This document shows, in pieces, positions 47,700 to 58,261 of a stretch of 62,000 nucleotides of DNA. Each line of letters begins with the position of its first letter. Position 1 is the first letter of the stretch. The position numbers were made by a program, and so were the translations under genes. The notes beneath the pieces are model-generated. The model made no database searches and was not told where the DNA came from. It saw only the letters and a list, made by a program, of their open reading frames with translations. Source of the stretch: Liolophura sinensis (lineage: Eukaryota; Mollusca; Polyplacophora; Chitonida; Chitonidae); assembly GCF_032854445.1 (NCBI RefSeq), contig NC_088298.1:16263976-16325975 (forward strand), in the 5' to 3' direction.

Positions 47700-47780
47700 G
47701 TGAGTATACGCCACTATATGCACTTTATCTTTTTTAGAAATTACTACAGTTAATTTGCCATTATATAGTATTTGTTATAG

Positions 47781-48442
47781 GTAACTCCTCTTTTTTAACT
47801 GATACAACACCACACAACACATAATACACGGCTCGTAAACACTAATCATTGTATAAAACTGCAAACTAGTTGCTATCACATCGTGCGATTCTGGTGTCTG
47901 GCGGATTAAATGACTTTCTCCTGAGTATTATAAAATTACATAGCTCTGCCTATGTACAAGTTGAATAAATGACACACCCCTCTAAATAATGGCTTCACGG
48001 ATTCTTGGCGACAAAGGAAATATTTAGGCGTTATTAAAGGCCGAGTTTACTAACTCCTTCCCACGCATGGTGAGTTGTCATGTTTTTTCACCTTGGATTC
48101 ATTCTGTCAGTACAGCATATTTGAAAAGTGACAGACTAGTTTACGGATTGATTGATGTTGAACGGTATACCTAGGACAGTTTACCTATACCCTCGATGTC
48201 AGTTTTATTGCTGGAGAAAACGAAAGTCAAAGCGGATCTTTATGAAAAGTGAGTTTCAATTTTCATGTTCATTTTGATAATTAGCAATTACTCAGTGGGA
48301 AATACATGTCTAAATGCAAAATTTCAATTTTTCTTTGTTTTCTCGTTGTTGGATTGTGAACAATCAAGACGTCATCCGAAGGATTGAATTCTAGGTACGG
48401 AAAACAGGATTACAAAGATTAACCTTGTGAATCTCACGGCAG
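47781..48442 (+). other. B'-only 662-bp segment bounded by GT and AG
   Basis: B reads TTGTTATAG|TTTCTCTGCAAATATC without interruption. B' has GTAACT...GGCAG between the same flanks. The segment contains a copy of repeat X (47,870-48,245). It could be an intron lost precisely from B or gained in B', or a deletion with AG microhomology. Confidence 0.6.
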
Positions 48443-49227
48443 TTTCTGTGCAAATATCACGGAAGTCTAGTATATCGATTTGTAGAGATTAACAGGGAAG
48501 TTTGGTAGCCAGTATGACTGATGTTAGACAGTTGAATCTCGGCGATAAGAAACAGTCAGTGGCATTTCCCCTTCTGATTTGACCATGTACAGTGAACAAC
48601 ACTATTGTCTTGTCATGTAGAGTCTCCTGAGTGCCAACTTAAGTACCAGTAAAATAAAAATGAATAAATCAATCAAGAAATGAAAAAGGAAATAATTAGT
48701 GAAAAGCAAAGAGTAACTTGATAAAGAGATAAATGTATAGTATTGTCAACTCAGTTCGAGTTTTAGCTGTTGTATTCACATCGTGATTATTCTAAAATTA
48801 TCACTGTTATCATTTGGACATGTACGTGTATTGTCTCTAATCTTCTTCACGATGTTGTAGTTACTGTGTTATGTACTTTGCAGCGCTCATGCGTGGTGTG
48901 TTAGTAACTGGACCCTAGTTACTTTTCACTGTTAGGTGAAAATATGAGGTCCACTATAGTCTTACTTCCGTTCGTCTACCTGCGGTTCTTCGTGTGAAAT
49001 ACTCTCCATGTAGGGGACCTAAATTTTATAACCTAATAGAGAAAAGGGGAATTCTCCCGTTATGTGCATTCCAATTATTTTGTAACTATTGTTCGGAGAG
49101 TGCGCCCGGATGTCACAGGAATTGCGAGCGTGTTTTTGCCTTTTATGTTTTTGCTTTGGTGATGTGTAGTCTTTCATTCTAAAAACAAAGAACGTATCAA
49201 GCGAGTTCAATGATAAGTTCAATTTAT

Positions 49228-49400
49228 TTATTTATTTGATTTGGATTTTACGCCGTATTCAAGAATAGTTTATTTCTACGTCTGCGGTCAGCATTTGCTG
49301 GGAAAATCCCCTCCATCCACAAGTTCCTGGCAGACTTTCCCAAGTACAACCGGAGAGGAAGGCAAAAAGAGTTGGGTTTGAACTGACTTTGGGCGACTAA
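49228..49400 (-). mobile_element. SINE copy (main family) in B'
   Basis: TTTATTTATTTGATTTGGAT, TTTTACGCCGTATTCAAGAA, a diverged middle and CAAGTTCCTGGCAGACTTTC. This is the fuller counterpart of 11,795-11,900. Confidence 0.7.
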
Positions 49401-49449
49401 CCGCCCATTGGTTTGACAGGTTTCCAATTCGAACTCGTTAAACGTAAGA

Positions 49450-51080
49450 AAAGTCATACTGTACTGTGTTTTATATAAGAATTATACCATGAAGAGTAAG
49501 GCTACAGCAGTGACCACAGTGTACTGTTGGGAAAAGGTCACACGTAAGTTGAGAAATAAGACCGCTTGTAAATCTTTCAGAAAAACATGTGTTCCGTTTA
49601 ATAATAAGCATTTGTTTTTGCTTGCTTCTCTACAAAAATCCCACCTGATGAATACAATCCTTTTCCTAGTGTATTGCAATGGGTTTCCACTACTTTGTGC
49701 GTGGAAGCCATGTCATTTACCTGTCCTAGATATCAGACTGTCTTGTAGTTTATCGAACGATAAACATTAATTACATTTAATGCCCAGCTTTCAAAATCCA
49801 TTGCGATGTGATACGGCTATCAACAATCGTTGGAATTTATAATCTGCCAAGTGAAAATCCCTCAATATCTGTTTTGACAAAACTTCAGTGGCATAATATC
49901 TTCAGTTTTTTATCTGAGAGATGGATAGTGCCCTGGTCCTTCCGCTAGACAAGTTGACGATGTCTTTTTAAAGGCAAATAATCGACTAACGTGAAGTATG
50001 TCAGATGAAAAACCTCTAAAGACTGTTGAATTATATAGTTCAATTTTAATTTTAAAAATTTTTTAACTTTTCAGGTAAATAAGTAATTCACTGTTGGAAG
50101 ATTTTATGTGGGTCAATAATATTATCCACTAGTTTTATAATCTCTGTCTATTTAACAGTTACGAGACAGGTTCCAGGTAATAAATGCGCAGTATAATCTT
50201 GGTCATTATTCAGCTGCCGTTTATCGATGTGGCAGGTAATTTAAGCTCTTGCTGAGAAGTTCGACTGACGTTGAATTAAAGAGCATTTCAAAGTATGTAC
50301 AATTCATTCCAAACGATTGTTGAAAATGTCATCCTCCGAGTATCTGAATACCAGGTACCAGAAACGCCAGGCATTACATGGAAAAGTACACTCAATCAGT
50401 GCAGCATGGCAAAGAGGAGAAAATATATATTGGATTCCAATATGTATAAAAAGTTAAACAAATCTCGCTTGATTGCGGGGTCAAAAAAACTGCACGACCA
50501 GACTTGCATTTACTCATATAACAAAGGCTCTACAAGACGTACATCAGTTTGGTAACAGCACTGCCAAAAATGCAAAAAATGCAGAACATTTTAAACAATT
50601 TGCTATATTTAAGCAATCCTAATATAGCAAAACCTTTCGTAACATAGATATCCACCTTCGCTGGATTTATAGGGAACCACTCTCCACAAGGTACGTCTTG
50701 ACAAGACCTGTCTATTTCTTGCTTTGTAGACATTACAACAAGTATGATTATTTCAGTTTTAACATTGGAAATTAATTGTACTTGGAGAGCAATATAACGA
50801 AAGGTCCTGCATATGGCGTGCCCATATCTGGTCTTGTAGCATTTGTTAAATCCTGTGTGTTGTGTTTCAACCATCGGCGAAAGTCATTACTGTAAAGAAT
50901 GGTGTGGCAGTGTAATGCCATCAAATACCTTGATTCTAAGTTTCCTAAGTTTTAAACTGGGTTCAGTTCTCTTCTAAATAAATATGGACAGAGCGTACAG
51001 AATCTCTGGTGCATTTCTTCATAACTAATTGTGTCTAATTCCGCACAACCCAGGGCCAGTGTCGTTATATTCATCGTGCT
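49450..51080. other. B' non-coding sequence, partner of 12,000-13,255
   Basis: Holds the same doubtful short frames (50,295-50,555 plus and 50,530-50,874 minus). About 230 bp near 50,050-50,290 is absent from B. Confidence 0.35.
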
Positions 51081-51084
51081 AAAA

Positions 51085-51330
51085 TGGATTTATAAACAGT
51101 TGCAATCAAAGCGCAGCTAAGATAACTTCATTGTTGATACTTGATTGTTTACAACATATACTAGCACGGTACATAATTTGAATACAGAGTTTCCCCATTC
51201 GCCTAGAATATTCCTATCTACCATAAATGAAAGCTGTTGATCGTTTCTCTTTCAATGAATCCGTCCTAATTTCGTGCTTGGCTTACTTTCTTAGTTCGAC
51301 GAAGGCTTGTTTTGGAAATTTGCCTTGTGA
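51085..51330 (+). repeat. Dispersed repeat R2, copy in B'
   Basis: Partner of 13,260-13,530, with AACAGTTGCAATCAAAGCGCAGC as in the D copy. Confidence 0.5.
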
Positions 51331-52041
51331 TTATTGATTATTGATAATGGATTATTACCAACATAGATTCAGAGTCAAATAAATACAGGTGTAACAAAGT
51401 GAACTCCTGTCAGTCAGTTCGTCTCTGTAAGAACACGACGAAAACTGGTGCAGAAACCATAGTGCAGAGAGACGATTAGCTTACAAAAGCTTATAAATGT
51501 GTGCGGAAGCTGGATTCGCGTGTGTGACGTCACTGATTAAAGGATTGTGGTTTAGACAGATTATCTTAATCGGCCAGTCACACTGATTTGACCTACAAAG
51601 ACCTAGTAGCGAGATAAAATAAAGAAAACAGAAAACCACGCTCAGATGTATCGTTCACGGCTTTTCTTTTGGATTTATTGATGCTTTACATATACACGTA
51701 TGTTAGTTGTCTTGGGGCCTTGCCTGGTCATCAAAAGTTCGAATTTCCGTTGATCTGAAACAAAATTAAAAACAAGATAGTCAAACAACCACAAATGTAT
51801 ATTAATAACATACTTTTTCTCACTAAATCAATCCGCTCTGTGTTTAAAAGAGACACGGTCCTGTCCCCACTGTTACCAGAGCTTGAAAGACAACTGGAAT
51901 GGCCAAAAACGTTAGATATAACATCACAACCGGACGCATGATTCCATTATTTATTTAGATACCATGCTTAAAATACTGTATCTACCGTCTTCCCTGCACT
52001 ATTGAAAACCGTTCACTGCTTCTCTCTTACATATTAGCAAC

Positions 52042-52047
52042 TTTATT
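52042..52047 (-). terminator. AATAAA polyadenylation signal, proline-rich gene copy 2
   Basis: Same motif and context as at 14,230-14,235. It is about 211 bp after the stop because of the 76-bp insert at 52,070-52,145. Confidence 0.55.
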
Positions 52048-52069
52048 TATTATTTATAATTTCTAATAC

Positions 52070-52145
52070 ATTCCTCTGGCAATCAGTATTTTAATGTCTT
52101 GTGGAAATGAGTCTTTCCATTATCGACTTGGAACGTCCCTTTGAC
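52070..52145. repeat. 76-bp insert in the 3' UTR of copy 2
   Basis: Present only in B'. Contains TTATCGACTTGGAACGTCC, matching the right arm of the hairpin element at 42,504-42,533 and adjoining sequence. Probably a fragment of the same mobile sequence. Confidence 0.6.
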
Positions 52146-52257
52146 TATTAATACGAATGTTGGACTTTAGGCTTAGATCCGAGGATACAATTAGGTGACT
52201 TTCTGTGAACTTATAAAAAGGTTTTATATCTGCATTTACCTTTAAAATCTTTCCACA

Positions 52258-53558
52258 TTAATTTCCATCCCCGTCACGAGGTGGTGGTGGACGGGACCCG
52301 TCACGTGGTGGTGGCGGACGGGACCCATCACGAGGTGGTGGCGGACGAGAACCGCCACGAGGTGGTGGCGGACGGGACCCGTCACGAGGTGGTGGCGGAC
52401 GAGATCCGTCACGTGGTGGTGGCGGACGGGACCCATCACGAGGTGGTGGTGGACGAGATCCGTCACCAGGTGGTGGCGGAGGGGAATTGCGACGGAAGAG
52501 TTCAGGCGCCTCGTTGTCACGTGGTGGTGGCGGACGGGACCCGTCACGAGGTGGTGGCGGACGAGATCCTTCACGAGGTGGTGGCGGACGGGATCCGTCA
52601 CGTGGTGGTGGCGGACGGGACCCATCACGTGGTGGTGGCGGACGAGATCCGTCACGTGGTGGTGGCGGACGGGACCCGTCACGAGGTGGTGGTGGACGGG
52701 ACCCATCACGAGGTGGTGGTGGACGAGATCCGTCACCAGGTGGTGGCGGAGGGGAATTGCGACGGAAGAGTTCAGGCGCCTCGTTGTCACGTGGTGGTGG
52801 CGGACGGGACCCGTCACGAGGTGGTGGCGGACGAGATCCTTCACGAGGTGGTGGCGGACGACATCCGTCACGAGGTGGTGGTGGACGAGATCCGTCACGA
52901 GGTGGTGGCGGACGAGATCCGTCACGAGGTGGTGGTGGACGAGATCCGTCACCAGGTGGTGGCGGAGGGGAATTGCGACGGAAGAGTTCAGGCGCCTCGT
53001 TGTCACGTGGTGGTGGCGGACGGGACCCGTCACGAGGTGGTGGCGGACGGGACGCATCACGAGGTGGTGGCGGACGACATCCGTCACGTGGTGGTGGCGG
53101 ACGACATCCATCACGAGGTGGTGGCGGACGGGACCCATCACGAGGTGGTGGCGGACGAGATCCCTCACGTGGTGGTGGCGGAGAGGGTCTGTCGGGGGAA
53201 TCTTCCGAGTTGCTGATATCTCTGGGCTGATAACAATTTTACATAGCTTAAATATATGTTTCAAAATGGATTTAAGATATTAGCAGCAGTTATATGTATG
53301 ATTTCAAAATTCCAAAAACATTTTTTAATCAATCCCATAGAATATTTTGGAAGACTATGACCTTTTGAGTAGATCATGGAAATGAAATTGACGCCAGGGC
53401 CATCAGGAGAACGTTCAGATTTTTCTACAAGTGGACTGTAGTGAACTTTCATTTAGCCATTTACAGTTATTTTAAGAAAGGAAACAGAGAAGTAACACAG
53501 TACATACCCAGGCACTGACCAGTGCCACGGCCATCAGGAGAACGCTCAGACAATACAT
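52258..53558 (-). CDS. Secreted proline-rich 9-residue-repeat protein, copy 2 (2 exons, 339 aa)
   Basis: Exon 1 (53,558-53,508) encodes the same signal peptide as copy 1, MYCLSVLLMAVALVSAW, with donor TGG|GTATGT. The intron is 53,227-53,507 and ends TTGTTATCAG. Exon 2 (53,226-52,258) has 322 codons plus TAA. It starts PRDISNSEDSPDRPSPPPP and ends RDGDGN as in copy 1. Three RDNEAPELFRRNSPPPP modules separate runs of RPPPPRDGS, against five in copy 1. Unit variants include RDGC and an REGS near the start. Open frame, splice sites and TATA box are all retained, so both paralogues look functional. The shared termini with variable middle length point to a structural or multi-peptide secreted product. 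The role itself is unknown. Confidence 0.77.
52270..53190. repeat. 27-bp minisatellite forming exon 2, copy 2
   Basis: Same unit as at 14,381-15,700, shorter by 15 units' worth of sequence (405 bp in the exon). Higher-order inserts lie near 52,485, 52,755 and 52,973. Confidence 0.95.
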
Positions 53559-53616
53559 GGTTTCTTCTTGTCTTCTCCGGAACACGGGGAATACAAAACA
53601 GTTCTCATCATTACAA

Positions 53617-53624
53617 CTTATATA
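53617..53624 (-). promoter_or_regulatory. TATA box of proline-rich gene copy 2
   Basis: TATATAAG on the minus strand, about 60 bp before the ATG, conserved with copy 1. Confidence 0.6.
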
Positions 53625-53769
53625 CTTACCTATCATCTACCTACACACATGTGGGTAAACAGATCAGTGTTAAATATTGACTGCTATAACACTGACAAAT
53701 CGCTGTCTGTACACCTAAGACATCTGTGTCATCACATGAACGTTAGAAACATTTCGTTGTGTAAACGGG

Positions 53770-54000
53770 TTGGTATCTCATCGTGCGATTTCTGGTGTCT
53801 AGCGGATTAAATGTCTTTCTCCTACATATTGCAGAATTACACAGCAGTGTCCTGTGCCAGTTGAACAAATGACAGCCCCCTCAAAATGATCACTTCACAC
53901 ATCGTTGGTGCGAAAACAAATATTTAGGCGTCATTGATAGCTGATTCAACAAACTGCTTCCCACACATGCTAACATGTTCAGTTTTTTAGACTTTGAATT
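53770..54000 (+). repeat. Dispersed repeat X, copy 1 in B'
   Basis: Partner of 16,280-16,520. Here the GCGTCATTGATAG block has TTTAGGCG rather than TTTAGTCG. Confidence 0.55.
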
Positions 54001-54489
54001 GCTTCTGCTGGTAGTGTAAGTTTGAAATCGTTAACTGGGTAAATATGTACGTATACTCTGGGTTTAACGACCTACTTAACAATTTTTCTTTGGGAGTATG
54101 TACGTATAATGTGTCTTCTTGTGGCAAGGCGTCATTGCCGGCAAAGTGCGGGACCACCAGTCCTATTTCCTTGCTTTATTCTTTCTGCTCTGAGCGCCAA
54201 ACCAGGAAGCAAGAAGCACCATATTTAAAGTCTTTGATATGACCCGACACGGATTGGATCACGTGATCTACCGACTTCGGCGTGAACATTTTGACCATTT
54301 GGTCTCGTACTGGTTTAAGGATTGATTGCTGTTGAACGCTACACCCAAAATGATGCGGTCAGTTTTATCGCGGAGGGAAACTAAACTCTTGCTCCGTGAA
54401 AACCACCAGCATTTGGTAAGTCAAAGACGTTCTTACGAAAAGTCAGTTTCAATTTCCTTGTGTAAGTGTGTTGGTTTATACGTCATGAG

Positions 54490-54690
54490 ATTTCCAGCGT
54501 TTATCAGATTATGAAACTTTCCCCTAGGCATTGTAGAATTACACAGTGGTGTCAACATACCAGATTAACCAATGACTTCCCCCTCAAAATAATCACTTCA
54601 ACTTTGGCGTCAAGAGGCAATATTTAGTTGTTATTAATGGATTATTTTGTGAAATCCTTCCCAAACATACATTTAAATCAACTTCATAAG
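54490..54690 (+). repeat. Dispersed repeat X, copy 2 in B'
   Basis: Partner of 17,000-17,215, with the same two-copy spacing as in B, so the X-X arrangement predates the duplication. Confidence 0.5.
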
Positions 54691-54724
54691 TATTCGCATC
54701 AAGAATTGGATCAGTCACTGTGAT

Positions 54725-54885
54725 TGTGTCCACCATTATGGTGGGAGGAAACTGGGCACTGCTCGTGACAAATCGACGTTCGGCCGGAGAGGAAGCCAGC
54801 ATGAACTGGGCTCCCCGAGACCTCATTGGTAAAAGGCTGCTCGGTGATTTCGCCGCGCTGGCGCGCTAAACACCGTGGCCACGGT
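54725..54885 (-). mobile_element. Old SINE copy (main family) in B'
   Basis: Partner of 17,255-17,425. The ACCATTATGGTGGGAGGAAAC block is better preserved here. Confidence 0.6.
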
Positions 54886-55046
54886 AGGTCATTCAGGATT
54901 CTCAATGCGTAGTGCCTGTGCTGCTATGTGTCACTGAGGAAAGCTAATTTTGGTGGTGATTCTTACAGATGACTGACTATAGGCAGCTAGTTAAAAGAAG
55001 CATACCACAGTTGTATCATTGAAAATATCCCTCAAACGAGTACAAA

Positions 55047-55192
55047 AGCCTCCGTGGCATAATGGTTAGCGGCCTAGCACTGGACACTGGCATGAGAGCT
55101 AGGAAGTCTATAGCTCATTGTGTTGGCCGTCGAATGAAATGATTATTCTTGAGTTCGGTGTAGAACTCCAATCAAGTCAATAAATAAATAAA
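55047..55192 (+). mobile_element. tRNA-headed SINE, third type, in B'
   Basis: GCCTCCGTGGCATAATGGTT head without the 14-bp duplication seen in B, tail GAGTTCGGTGTAGAACTCC and AATAAATAAATAA. Confidence 0.65.
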
Positions 55193-55299
55193 ACAAGGAA
55201 CCATCACCTCGGAGAAATGAGCAGCCGGGTTAATCAATGCACGGCACATCGAGTTATCCGGTAACTGTATCCATATGAGCCATGTTATTGCTTCTTGTC

Positions 55300-55480
55300 C
55301 TCCGTCAGAACTGTAAAGAGTTATCCTCAATATCCTTGCTGGAACCATCCAGGGCGAAATTTCAGCTACCATGGCTGTTTAATTTCCTGCAAATTTGTAA
55401 CTGGAATTACTGGTATTCCGCTTGTTTTTAGTCCTCGTGTCCAGTGAAGGTTTTTAATACACCCCATTAGCGACGAGTCA
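55300..55480 (+). repeat. Dispersed repeat R3, copy in B'
   Basis: GGCTGTTTAATTTCCTGCAA followed by ATTTGTAACTGGAATTACTG, then TTTTTAATACACCCCATTAG. Partner of 17,800-18,045. Confidence 0.6.
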
Positions 55481-56378
55481 GTGACCCTCAACCTTCTTAG
55501 AACCATTTATTTGGTGGTCGAAATATAACAGTTCCTTAGAGTAATAATAGCTTTGTAGAATTCACAGGCAATGATATATATTTCTTCTAGTACAATGTCT
55601 TCTATTAGACGGACATTTTGCAATGATATCGCAATTTTTAGGAGAATCTTTGTAGACTAGACCTTATAAGCTTCCGTTTCGTACCCGAATGTCTTGACTC
55701 TTCCTCATTTTGTAATTCTTGGCTGTGTAATGTATTAAAACGCTTTATCGACCTGTAGGAATTTCCGCTGGCTTCTTTTACATACACATTAACCCGATCT
55801 GTATTTTGAAGTTTGCTGAATGAAAAGTCAAATAAAATAATTAAAGATAAAGTCGGCGCAGATTTCAAGGAAAGAGTATAAACAATACGTAGTAAAGTAT
55901 ACATAGCTACAACTGTATAAAGTTATTCATAATTTGTAGTGTGATCGGATAAATCATTAAAGGCTGGTCAGAAATAACATTAGGAGTGACGGCAAAGTCA
56001 TGCCGGCTTTACTGGCTTTGAAGACGGTGCCAACAAAGTCAAGAAGGGTATCAATTGGAAGACATTTCACAGCACACAGGAGAATGCAGGAAAGTTTTTT
56101 GGCAATTGATAGTCTCGGTTGACGCAACAGTAAACCATGAGATAACGGTACATTACGTGACCTAGTATCAGGAGATTTTGATGAGAGTATCCTAATGTAG
56201 GTCAAGGTTTGTTTCCGCTTAGTCTAAACAGCCTCGATGCTGGCTTTTCTCAGCGTGCTAGAAAGTTACCAATTCATCTTCTGGCAGATTGCCGAGAAAT
56301 ATTTAGGCTGCAACTTAATTTTGCACTACAATCTGTGTATCAGCGAAGTAAAAATGTTGTAGTGTAAAGATGAGGGAG

Positions 56379-56728
56379 GGGGCAGTGGCCGAGTGGTTAT
56401 AGCGTTTGACTGTAAATCGTTGGAAAGTCCGAGGTGCTGGAAAAATCCCGTTCATGGACAGGGAATTTTGCATTTGTTCCGCTATTTTTGTTCGTGAGGC
56501 CTTGGTGACGATTCTGCTACACAGTTTTTCGAAAACCAATTGCCTTCTACCAATATGGTGAGCGCATCATTATGTCCAAAGTGGTAAAGTTCGTCAGTAA
56601 CTTTCCTAAGGTTTTAGCAGGGCACTCCGGTTTGTTATGCTGATGAAAGCGATCGCTATCATTGGAAAATTGTTGACCATGGTGTTAAAGAACAATCAAA
56701 TCAATATGTAAACAAACAATAAATAATG
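56379..56728 (+). mobile_element. tRNA-Ser/Leu-type SINE in B'
   Basis: GGGGGCAGTGGCCGAGTGGTT head. Retains the TGGAAAGTCCGAGGTGCTGG segment lost from the B copy. Ends GGTGTTAAAGAACAATCAAATC. Confidence 0.65.
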
Positions 56729-56968
56729 AGTCAAGCACCAAATCAGGAGAAAAACAAAACATATTCATGCATGTACCAACAATTCCACTGCCGTCGCTGC
56801 TCTAGTTTTGCTCTCTTTGTTGCTAGTCTGAATTATTATGTTACCATATAAACCAGTTTATATAGTAAGTTTTTGTATGTTAAATGTGATGAAAAAATAT
56901 TTCAAGTGAAGTCTAATAAATTCAAATTCACATATTTGCAAATTCTGCATATTTTAATCTAGTTCCGC

Positions 56969-57117
56969 CGTACGTGGGAAGGTCTGTCAGCAACCTGCGG
57001 ATGGTCGTGGGTTTCACCGGGCTCTGCCCGGTTTCCATCCACCATAATGCTGGCCGTAAAGGTAAAATATTCTTAAGTACCTAGTAAAACACCAATCAAA
57101 TAAATAAATAAATAAAC
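56969..57117 (+). mobile_element. SINE (main family), 5'-truncated, inserted only in B'
   Basis: Flanked by AATCTAGTTCCGC (56,956-56,968) and AATCTAGTTTCGC (57,118-57,130). B keeps one copy of this 13-mer at 19,410-19,422 with no SINE. The element starts at CGTACGTGGGAAGGTCTGTC and ends in AAATA repeats. Confidence 0.9.
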
Positions 57118-57439
57118 AATCTAGTTTCGCTGGTAAGTCATAATGGTAGTAGACGTGTAAACGTGTAACGTCTTGCTATAAAAGCATTAATACGAACAGT
57201 TAGAATGAAACCCTGACAGAGATTAAGCGACAAGAGGCAACAGTTAACCGGTAAACATACGTGTGACCCATTGTCAGCTACTACACAGCTCTAGTCCCGA
57301 TCTGAAATCTTCCATATTCGCTACGTGCATTGAGTCAGACCATTACGGGTTGCCTGTACTTATGAGCACATCAAAGAAAAAATAAACGCTTTTTATCATC
57401 ACCGCTAGTGTCTTATCCATTTCTGTGGAGACAGTTTGT

Positions 57440-58060
57440 ATAACTTGACCTTTGCCGAAAACATGTCCCCGAATATGTTACAGTGGCACAACAAAATTCA
57501 CTTTTTACAAGATTGACGTTTAGCTTGACTAAGTCTCTCGAACAACTGGCGAATTCTATAAATGTGCTGTTCCCAAGTGTCGGTGAAGATAATGACGTCG
57601 TCTATGTAGACACGACACCCGTTAAAACCGGAAGTGACCTTATTTATCAGGCGTTGATACGTAGCTGGGCTATTCCTCATTTCAAATGCCATTACTTTGT
57701 ATTGAAAGAGTCCATCGAGCGTGGCAAAGGTGAAACTTCACGAGCCCTAGGAGTAAGAGGAACCTGCCAAAACCCCTTTAAAAGATTGAACTTTGAGACA
57801 TGTTTCGCCTGACCAACAGCGTCAATACAGTCATCAATGCGAGGTATTGGATAATTGTCTGATTTAGTGACACCGTTTACTTTCCTGTAATCCGTACACA
57901 CTCTATATGTACCATCAGGCATGGGTACCAAAATATATGGTGAACTCCAGTTACTGTGACTAGGCCCGATAAAGTAATTGTCTAACAGATACTATCTCAT
58001 TAGAGAGGTACTTAGCCTTCACTGGGTTTAACCTGTAAGGGTACTGTTAAATAGGTGAGG
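57440..58060 (-). pseudogene. Reverse transcriptase remnant of the retrotransposon
   Basis: Minus-strand frames contain the fingers/palm signature ending VCTDYRKVN, PIPRIDD, LLKGFWQVPL and, in another frame after a break near 57,735, the catalytic YIDD box at about 57,596-57,607. The first catalytic aspartate of motif A is replaced by Asn (codon AAT at 57,785-57,787). A further frameshift lies near 57,520, and the domain ends abruptly at 57,440 before the connection and RNase H. The linker at 57,960-58,060 has stop codons. It is non-functional. Confidence 0.85.
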
Positions 58061-58261
58061 CATCACCAACATCAACATCGTGAAAAATAACATCAGTTCT
58101 TGATGGTACATCGGGAATCAAATGTGAAAACTCATAAACAAGTTCAGACAGTTGCTGTTGCTGAATGGGTTCCAGTTTAGAATCAAGTTGTTTTAAGACA
58201 TCTGAATTCTGAAAGATTTGAGCTTAGAGTCAACCAACTGTTCGCCAATATCATCTGCATT

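Larger units (their letters stand above)
46583..57439 (+). repeat. Segmental duplication unit B' (direct partner of 11,011-19,734)
   Basis: Offset to B grows from 35,572 at the left edge to about 37,705 at the right, because B' keeps or gained sequence at 46,627-47,114, 47,781-48,442 and about 48,535-49,300 and carries an extra SINE. Its right edge coincides with the truncated end of the retrotransposon. Confidence 0.9.
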
